Shown here: positions 1 to 4,630 of the stretch, piece by piece
Layout of the letters: every line of letters starts with the position of its first letter
How positions within the stretch are numbered: the first letter of the stretch is position 1
Assembly: GCA_017442445.1 (NCBI GenBank)
Contig: JAFRZS010000239.1
Span: forward strand, 1-7,729
Length of the DNA stretch: 7,729 bases
Reading direction: 5' to 3'
Origin: Clostridia bacterium
GTDB taxonomy: Bacteria > Bacillota > Clostridia > Oscillospirales > Acutalibacteraceae
Made by a program: the position numbers and the translations under genes
Notes under the pieces: generated by a model
Database searches by the model: none
The model's input: the letters and a program-made list of their open reading frames with translations, nothing else
What the model was told of the DNA's origin: nothing

Positions 1-505
1 TGCTGACTCGTTCAATACCTTTTGCGACACCGCATAAAACAATGACGGCTGTCAGAACCATGAAAATTACGAACCAGAAAAGAGGCTGAGAAACCTGAGA
101 AATGTAACCCGAAAAATAATTATCGGTCGCCATGTTAACTGTTTCGCCGCTGCAGTATCCGAAGATGTATTTTAAAACCCAACCTCCGATAACCGCATAA
201 TAAGAAAGAATTATCGTCGGGATTGCCGATGTCAGATAGCCTACAAAAGAAAATCTTTTATCAAGAGCTTTGTATGCGCTGACGGCGCTGAGTCCTGTTT
301 TTCTTCCGATTGCAATTTCTGCAACCATAAGAGAAAAACCGAAAGTGACAGATAAAATTATGTAAACCAAAAGGAATACACCACCGCCGTATTTTGCGGC
401 AAGGTACGGGAATCTCCAGATGTTGCCCAGACCGACAGCAGAACCTGCGGCTGCAAGAACAAAACCGATTTTACCCGTAAAGGAGCTTCTTTGCTTTGCT
501 TCCAT
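1..505 (-). CDS. Sodium:neurotransmitter symporter (NSS/SNF) family transporter, N-terminal part
   Basis: The visible 168 codons are the N-terminus of a LeuT-fold secondary transporter of the NSS family. In bacteria these proteins import amino acids or related solutes with sodium across the inner membrane; the substrate cannot be read from this fragment. Transmembrane helix 1 carries the family signature GSAVGLGNIWRFPY (residues 21-34). By alignment with LeuT this includes the sodium-site Asn (N28) and the extracellular-gate Arg (R31). Further hydrophobic helices lie at about 42-67, 88-115 and 142-160, and a SYYAVIGGW segment (101-109) matches the TM3 region with the conserved Tyr. The ATG at 505-503 is preceded by a perfect AGGAGG (516-521) 10 bases upstream, which fixes the start. 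The gene has its own promoter in the 70-bp gap after the flavin reductase-rubredoxin gene on the same strand. The family is typically about 440-500 residues, so roughly two thirds lies outside the window. Family assignment is secure. Confidence 0.93.
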   Translation of the reverse strand, partial: MEAKQRSSFTGKIGFVLAAAGSAVGLGNIWRFPYLAAKYGGGVFLLVYIILSVTFGFSLMVAEIAIGRKTGLSAVSAYKALDKRFSFVGYLTSAIPTIILSYYAVIGGWVLKYIFGYCSGETVNMATDNYFSGYISQVSQPLFWFVIFMVLTAVIVLCGVAKGIERVS

Positions 506-538
506 TGAGTTTTTACCTCCTGAATTTTATACCAAAGT

Positions 539-567
539 ATTATCGCACATTTTAATAAAAATTACAA
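539..567 (-). promoter_or_regulatory. Sigma-A-like promoter of the NSS transporter gene
   Basis: On the minus strand, TTGTAA (562-567, 4/6 to the -35 consensus) is followed after exactly 17 bp by GATAAT (539-544, 5/6 to the -10 consensus), with an extended -10 TGC just before it. Transcription would start near 532, giving a leader of about 27 bases that contains the AGGAGG site. This arrangement makes the transporter independent of the upstream flavin reductase-rubredoxin gene, although no terminator separates them. Confidence 0.6.
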
Positions 568-575
568 TGATTATT

Positions 576-1178
576 TTATACTTTTTCAAAGTCTGATGCA
601 GGGTGTTTACACCACGGACATACAAAGTCCGCAGGTAACTCTTCACCTTCATATCTGTAACCGCAGATTTTACATACCCAAGCAGTGTTTTCGGTTTTCT
701 GAGGCTGAGGCTTTACATTCTTATGATAGTATTCATAAGTCATACTGTTTTCATCTGAAAGCACTTTTGTGTCAGTAACTTCTGCAATAAAAACGGTATG
801 CGTATAACAGTCAACAGACTGCAGAACTTTGCATGAAAAATATGCATTTGTATTTTTTGTGATATATAAAACTCCGTTTTCTGCTCGTTTTGCGTCAGAG
901 AAAGAAGCAAACTTATCAGTATCTCTGCCTGATGCAAAACCGAAGTGTTCAAAAAGAGAAAAGTCTGCCGATTCAGAAAGAACGGAAACATTAAATTTAC
1001 CCGTGTTCTGAATCATTTCGTTTGTGTAATTATCTTTGTTTACAGTGATTGCAAGAGTCAGAGGCTCCTGAGAAATTTGCATAACAGTATTTGTGATGCA
1101 ACCGTTATCCTTTTCGCCGTCTTTTGCAGTAAGAACAAAAAGTCCGTAGCTCAATTTATAAAAAGCAGTAATATCCAT
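576..1178 (-). CDS. Flavin reductase domain-rubredoxin fusion (Hrb-like high-molecular-weight rubredoxin)
   Basis: A 200-residue cytoplasmic redox protein. Residues 1 to about 155 form an FMN-binding flavin reductase-like domain, opening with MDITAFYKLSYGLFVLTAKD, which is typical of this group, and with NGCITNTV at 25-32. The C-terminus (about 166-200) is a rubredoxin-type iron site with CKIC (C169, C172) and CPWC (C187, C190). This domain order matches high-molecular-weight rubredoxin (Hrb), which in Moorella thermoacetica passes electrons from NADH to a flavodiiron protein that reduces NO or O2. A similar detoxification role is inferred here. The 14-residue spacing between the two Cys pairs is short, as in rubrerythrin tails, not the longer loop of free-standing rubredoxin. 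The start is set at 1178 because GGAGG (1186-1190) lies 7 bases upstream; an in-frame ATG at 1232 would fall inside the promoter's -35 box. No flavodiiron gene is adjacent. Confidence 0.9.
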   Translation of the reverse strand: MDITAFYKLSYGLFVLTAKDGEKDNGCITNTVMQISQEPLTLAITVNKDNYTNEMIQNTGKFNVSVLSESADFSLFEHFGFASGRDTDKFASFSDAKRAENGVLYITKNTNAYFSCKVLQSVDCYTHTVFIAEVTDTKVLSDENSMTYEYYHKNVKPQPQKTENTAWVCKICGYRYEGEELPADFVCPWCKHPASDFEKV

Positions 1179-1208
1179 AAATAAACCTCCGACAAAAAAT
1201 CTGTTCTT

Positions 1209-1237
1209 ATTATAACCCATTTTTTCTTGCAAATCAA
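1209..1237 (-). promoter_or_regulatory. Sigma-A-like promoter of the flavin reductase-rubredoxin gene
   Basis: On the minus strand, TTGATT (1232-1237, 4/6) and a perfect TATAAT (1209-1214) are separated by 17 bp. The expected transcript starts near 1202, leaving a leader of about 24 bases with the GGAGG site. This placement rules out translation from the upstream in-frame ATG at 1232. Confidence 0.75.
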
Positions 1238-1262
1238 TCTTGTTTTTAAATTGTATTGATTT
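1231..1262. promoter_or_regulatory. 8-bp inverted repeat over the -35 box, possible operator
   Basis: AAATCAAT (1231-1238) and ATTGATTT (1255-1262) are perfect reverse complements separated by 16 bp. The left arm covers the -35 box of the leftward flavin reductase-rubredoxin promoter, and the right arm lies just upstream of it. The position would suit a repressor or redox-responsive regulator. In AT-rich DNA such repeats also arise by chance, and the arms do not match a consensus I recognise. Confidence 0.3.
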
Positions 1263-1334
1263 TATCAGAAAAAATTCATAAAAGTGTGAGTTTTTTCGTT
1301 TTATTTCGTGTAATAGATGGTAGAAGGAAAAATC

Positions 1335-1363
1335 TTGACGAAAATAAGAGAATATGGTAGAGT
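1335..1363 (+). promoter_or_regulatory. Candidate promoter of the anchored surface protein gene
   Basis: TTGACG (1335-1340, 5/6) is followed after 17 bp by TAGAGT (1358-1363, 4/6) with an extended -10 TGG immediately upstream. The predicted start near 1370 leaves a leader of about 35 bases before the ATG at 1405. The weak -10 box is compensated by a good -35 and the TGn motif. Confidence 0.5.
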
Positions 1364-1404
1364 GAAGATGGTCGAAAGACTAAAAAGAGAAAGGATGAAA
1401 TGAA

Positions 1405-2412
1405 ATGAAAAACAGATTTTTTAAAGCATTGGTTATCGTATTCACATTGGCAGTTTTGCTGTCACAATCGGCATTTGCAGTACCGGCGGTAACGGAAGTT
1501 ATTGAAAATCCGCATTACACGCAGGTTATAATCAAGCCTTCAAAACCGACGGAAGACATAGTGCTTTATGCCAGCTTTAAAGATTCTTCTGCCGACGAAG
1601 GCAGAGGTAATCCTGAATTCATTTATACCGGTGCAAAGGTTATGCCGGAAGTTATAGCAAAAAAATATGACGGTTCTATTGCGTCACCCTCGGAATATAC
1701 CGTTACATACGATGAAGATTGCGATAAATGTGGTTGGCACTATGTTAGTGTAGAATATTTAAAAAACGGTTACAAGAATACATTAGTTTATGAGATAGTA
1801 CCCGGGATGACAACAAGAGTTGATATGACAGCAAAGGGCGGCAAGGTTACGCTCTCATGGTCGCCGGTCAAGGGTGCAAATGCTTACAGAGTTTGCAAGA
1901 AAAACTCCGAGGGAGTAATGGCTGAAGTTAAATTGCCTAGCGGAGAGTTTGCGGATCCGGCTTTGTCACGCACATTCACAGATCTTGAGCCGGGAAAAAC
2001 TTACGAAATGGGAATAATGGCACTTGACCAGATTCATGCCATGCCGACAAACCAATTGAAAACTTTCAAGTTTACCGTACCCAAAAGCGGAGAAGGTACT
2101 TTGAATCTTGTACCCGGAATAAATCCGACAACAGCACCGAAGACAACAAAGCCGGCTACTGAGAAAACAACTAAACCGACAACAGAGTTGACTACAACCA
2201 CAACAACTACAGAAACAACAACCGAGTTAACTACAGCAAAAACAACTATAACAGAGTCAACAAAACCCCTTACAACAGCAGGAAATACCAATCCCGATAA
2301 GACAGACTCAGATGACAACTCCTCAAAAACAGCTCTGATTTTTGTCGGCTCAGCTGCAGCTGTAATCGTCGCAGCAATTGTTGTTTTTGTAATAATTAAA
2401 AAGAAAAAGTAA
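1405..2412 (+). CDS. Secreted, membrane-anchored Ig-like/fibronectin type III protein with Thr-rich stalk
   Basis: A 335-residue predicted cell-surface protein of unknown specific function. It begins with a signal peptide (basic MKNRFFK, hydrophobic core 8-20, likely cleavage after SAFA at residue 25). Residues about 70-133 resemble the small Ig-like domain common in clostridial surface proteins, with a YTG..P motif, an EYTVTYDED strand and a closing Y.I.P strand. An Fn3-like domain follows (about 136-226; KVTLSWSPVKGANAYRV at 147-163, LEPGKTYEMGI at 194-204). Residues about 241-292 are a low-complexity stretch of Thr with Pro, Lys and Glu (repeated TTKP), which suggests a glycosylated stalk. 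The C-terminus is a single membrane helix (about 308-331) ending in KKKK. No LPXTG motif is present, so it is probably held by the helix alone. The ATG is preceded by AAGGA (1391-1395) at 9 bases. Adhesion or carbohydrate contact is a guess from architecture; no enzyme domain is visible. Confidence 0.8.
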   Translation: MKNRFFKALVIVFTLAVLLSQSAFAVPAVTEVIENPHYTQVIIKPSKPTEDIVLYASFKDSSADEGRGNPEFIYTGAKVMPEVIAKKYDGSIASPSEYTVTYDEDCDKCGWHYVSVEYLKNGYKNTLVYEIVPGMTTRVDMTAKGGKVTLSWSPVKGANAYRVCKKNSEGVMAEVKLPSGEFADPALSRTFTDLEPGKTYEMGIMALDQIHAMPTNQLKTFKFTVPKSGEGTLNLVPGINPTTAPKTTKPATEKTTKPTTELTTTTTTTETTTELTTAKTTITESTKPLTTAGNTNPDKTDSDDNSSKTALIFVGSAAAVIVAAIVVFVIIKKKK

Positions 2413-2416
2413 GTTG

Positions 2417-2447
2417 AATAAGGCGGGGATTTCCCTGCCTTATTTTT
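2417..2447 (+). terminator. Rho-independent terminator after the surface protein gene
   Basis: A 12-bp stem (AATAAGGCGGGG paired with CCCTGCCTTATT, one G-T wobble) with an ATTT loop is followed by a run of T to 2447. It starts 5 bases after the stop codon and should separate the surface protein transcript from the aldolase gene. Confidence 0.92.
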
Positions 2448-2494
2448 GTGAAAAGCGGATTATATTTCTTTTTTAAGGAAAAGATAAATAGTAG

Positions 2495-2523
2495 TTGAAA
2501 AAGCTGAAATAATGTGATACAAT
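2495..2523 (+). promoter_or_regulatory. Strong sigma-A-like promoter of the aldolase gene
   Basis: TTGAAA (2495-2500, 5/6) and TACAAT (2518-2523, 5/6) are spaced by 17 bp, with an extended -10 TGA directly upstream. The transcript should start near 2530, about 27 bases before the ATG at 2557. A strong constitutive promoter fits a glycolytic gene. Confidence 0.78.
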
Positions 2524-2556
2524 GATTATTTTTAAAAATCAATATGAGTGATAAAA

Positions 2557-3492
2557 ATGCCATTAGTAACAACAAAGAAAATGTTTGAAGATGCTTACAA
2601 GGGCGGTTACGCTGTAGGTGCTTTCAACGTTAACAACATGGAAATCATTCAGGGTATCGTAGCAGCAGCTTCAAAGCTCAATGCTCCCCTTATCCTTCAG
2701 GTTTCCGCAGGTGCAAGAAAGTATGCTAACCATACTTATCTCACAAAGCTTGTTGAAGCAGCTGTTGAAGAAACAGGTCTTCCGATCGCTCTTCACCTTG
2801 ACCACGGTGCAGATTTTGAAATCTGCAAGAGCTGTATCGACGGCGGATTTACTTCCGTTATGATCGACGGTTCACACTTCCCCTATGAAGAAAATATTGA
2901 ATTGACAAGAAAAGTTGTTGAGTATGCTCATGCTCACGGCGTAGTTGTTGAAGGTGAACTCGGTCAGCTTGCAGGTATTGAAGATGACGTTAATGTTTCC
3001 GCTGAAGAAGCTTCTTATACACAGCCCGAACAGGTACACGATTTCGTAACACGTACAGGTGTTGACTCACTTGCTATCGCTATCGGTACAAGCCACGGTG
3101 CTTATAAATTTAAGCCCGGTCAGAAGCCCCAGCTTCGTTTTGACATTCTTGACGAAGTAGGTCGTTTGCTTCCTAACTTCCCGATCGTTCTTCACGGTGC
3201 AAGTTCAGTTGTTCCGGAATTCGTTGAGCAGATCAACAAGTACGGCGGAGAAATGCCCGATGCTATCGGTATCCCCGAAGAAATGCTCAGAGAAGCTGCA
3301 ACAAAGGCAGTATGTAAGATTAACATCGACTCTGACTTAAGACTTGCTATGACAGCTGCTGTTCGTAAGCACTTCGTAGAAAATCCGTCACACTTCGATC
3401 CCAGACAGTACCTTGCTCCTGCTCGTGATGCAATTGAAGGTATGGTTGCTCATAAGATCGAAACAGTTCTCGGTTGCGCAGGCAAAGCATAA
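2557..3492 (+). CDS. fba: Class II (zinc-dependent) fructose-1,6-bisphosphate aldolase
   Basis: A 311-residue cytoplasmic glycolytic enzyme that cleaves fructose 1,6-bisphosphate to dihydroxyacetone phosphate and glyceraldehyde 3-phosphate, and does the reverse in gluconeogenesis. The class II TIM-barrel features are visible: GAFNVNNME near the N-terminus; HLDHG with the catalytic Asp (D82) and a zinc His (H83); GSHFPYEEN (105-113); GTSHGAYK with H180; LHGASS with H213; and INIDSDLR (255-262) binding substrate phosphate. An insert at about 227-244 (NKYGG...GIPEEM) marks the longer subfamily, not the 285-residue Bacillus FbaA type. ATG 2557 is chosen because MPLVTT is the usual family start; an in-frame GTG at 2548 would add three residues. 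The Shine-Dalgarno is imperfect: GAGTGAT (2546-2552) resembles a GAGGTGAT site. C-ending codons (ATC, AAC, TTC) are much commoner here than in neighbouring genes, consistent with high expression. Tagatose-bisphosphate aldolase is a less likely alternative. Confidence 0.96.
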   Translation: MPLVTTKKMFEDAYKGGYAVGAFNVNNMEIIQGIVAAASKLNAPLILQVSAGARKYANHTYLTKLVEAAVEETGLPIALHLDHGADFEICKSCIDGGFTSVMIDGSHFPYEENIELTRKVVEYAHAHGVVVEGELGQLAGIEDDVNVSAEEASYTQPEQVHDFVTRTGVDSLAIAIGTSHGAYKFKPGQKPQLRFDILDEVGRLLPNFPIVLHGASSVVPEFVEQINKYGGEMPDAIGIPEEMLREAATKAVCKINIDSDLRLAMTAAVRKHFVENPSHFDPRQYLAPARDAIEGMVAHKIETVLGCAGKA

Positions 3493-3509
3493 TTTATATT
3501 AAACATCAG

Positions 3510-3544
3510 GCGACCATGGGATTTCCTTTGGTCGCTGTTTTTTT
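3510..3544 (+). terminator. Rho-independent terminator after the aldolase gene
   Basis: The arms GCGACCA and TGGTCGC pair over 7 bp, with a further short inner stem (GGG with CCT) around an ATTT loop. The hairpin is followed by TG and then seven T. It ends exactly where the Shine-Dalgarno GAGGTGAT of the next gene begins, so it also lies in that gene's leader if transcription reads through. Confidence 0.9.
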
Positions 3545-3555
3545 GAGGTGATTTT

Positions 3556-4554
3556 GTGATTAGTGTAATTGTTCCTGTATATAATGCGGAAAAATATCTT
3601 CACAAATGTGTTGACAGTATTCTTAATAATACATATTCCGATATTGAAGTGATTTTGGTTGATGACGGTTCACCCGATAATTCTCCCGCTATCTGTGATG
3701 AGTATGCTCAGAAAGACAGCAGAGTGAAAGTAATCCACAAGAAAAATGCAAGAGCATCAGCCGCCAGGAATGACGGTTTGAAATTGGCTCAGGGTGAGTA
3801 TATTTCTTTCGTTGATTCAGATGACTGGATTGAAAGTGATATGCTTGAAAAAATGTTTTCAACCGCAAAAAAATATAATGCGGATATGGTTATGTGTGAC
3901 ACAGTAAAACGCGGTGAAAAGGACACAAAAATTTTACAACCGGCAAGGGAAGGTTTTTATAGCAGAGAGCAGATAGAAAAAGAATTATTTGGCTCTCTTA
4001 TCATGTTTGAAAACATAGAATTTCCCATTACTATTTCAAACTGCGTACTCTTAATCCGCAAGGAAATTATTGATAAGAATAATATACGTTACGATGAAGA
4101 TATACACTATTGCGAAGATGCTTTAATGGGACCGAAATTTTTGTACCATTGTCAGAGTTTCTATTATATGAAGGGAAATTATTTTTATAATTACCGTACA
4201 AATAATCAGTCAACATCACAGACCTTTAATAAAAACAAGTGGGACCATTATCTGAAAATAAATTCAAGACTTATTGAGTCTTTCGGTAATGATGAAAAAT
4301 TTGATTTTTCAAGACAGTTAAAAATAAATCTTCTGTATTTTGTTTTGAATGTAATAAGTAATATCTGTGCATCAGATGAGGCGGACAAGAAACAAAAAGT
4401 CAAGGAAGTTATGACTCATTCCGAGGTAAGAAAGTTATTCAAAAACTTCAAAATTCCGAACACTTCAACGGGATTGAAAATTGTTGTACTTATGATAAAA
4501 TTCCGATTAAGCGGATTATATTGTTTGTATTCAAAGCTCAGACAGAGTAAATAA
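3556..4554 (+). CDS. Family 2 glycosyltransferase
   Basis: A 332-residue inverting glycosyltransferase with a GT-A fold. It would transfer a sugar from a nucleotide-sugar donor during capsule, exopolysaccharide, teichoic acid or glycolipid synthesis on the cytoplasmic face of the membrane. The N-terminal third is diagnostic: ISVIVPVYNAEKYL at residues 2-15, VDDGSPDNS (35-43) with the donor-binding acidic pair, ARNDG (70-74) and the DxD-type DSDDW (87-91). A CEDALMG motif (186-192) fits the acceptor/catalytic ED region. No clear transmembrane segment is present; the C-terminus is basic and may contact membrane. Translation starts at GTG 3556, with GAGGTGAT (3545-3552) at good spacing and the family-typical M-I-S-V-I-V start. 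The usual NGG before the ARN motif reads NAR here, a small deviation. It is not in a polysaccharide cluster within this window, so donor and acceptor are unknown. Confidence 0.93.
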   Translation: MISVIVPVYNAEKYLHKCVDSILNNTYSDIEVILVDDGSPDNSPAICDEYAQKDSRVKVIHKKNARASAARNDGLKLAQGEYISFVDSDDWIESDMLEKMFSTAKKYNADMVMCDTVKRGEKDTKILQPAREGFYSREQIEKELFGSLIMFENIEFPITISNCVLLIRKEIIDKNNIRYDEDIHYCEDALMGPKFLYHCQSFYYMKGNYFYNYRTNNQSTSQTFNKNKWDHYLKINSRLIESFGNDEKFDFSRQLKINLLYFVLNVISNICASDEADKKQKVKEVMTHSEVRKLFKNFKIPNTSTGLKIVVLMIKFRLSGLYCLYSKLRQSK

Positions 4555-4566
4555 TTTTGAGTTTTC

Positions 4567-4593
4567 AAGAACACCGAAAGGTGTTCTTTTTTT
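4567..4593 (+). terminator. Rho-independent terminator after the glycosyltransferase gene
   Basis: A perfect 9-bp stem (AAGAACACC with GGTGTTCTT) is closed by a stable GAAA tetraloop and followed by a T run to 4593. It lies 12 bases after the stop codon and only 37 bases before the ATPase start codon. Confidence 0.93.
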
Positions 4594-4630
4594 CTGTTTT
4601 TCTGTGTAAGTATGGTATGAGGTGAATTTT

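Noticed and set aside
1201..1215. PerR-type box at the flavin reductase-rubredoxin promoter
   Set aside because: Only the half ATTATAA matches, and that half is the -10 box itself; the other half matches about 3 of 7 positions.
1179..1232. Upstream in-frame start giving an 18-residue N-terminal extension of the flavin reductase-rubredoxin protein
   Set aside because: The extension covers the -10 box and the edge of the -35 box, and the internal ATG at 1178 has the proper GGAGG site and the family-typical N-terminus.
2034..2318. Valine-rich open frame on the minus strand
   Set aside because: It is the antisense image of the Thr-rich stalk; its composition follows from ACA/AAC-rich codons opposite, and it has no ribosome binding site or family resemblance.
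4594..4630. Cation-responsive riboswitch (yybP-ykoY type) before the ATPase
   Set aside because: Only 37 bases separate the terminator and the start codon, too short for the aptamer, and the preceding hairpin is a plain terminator.
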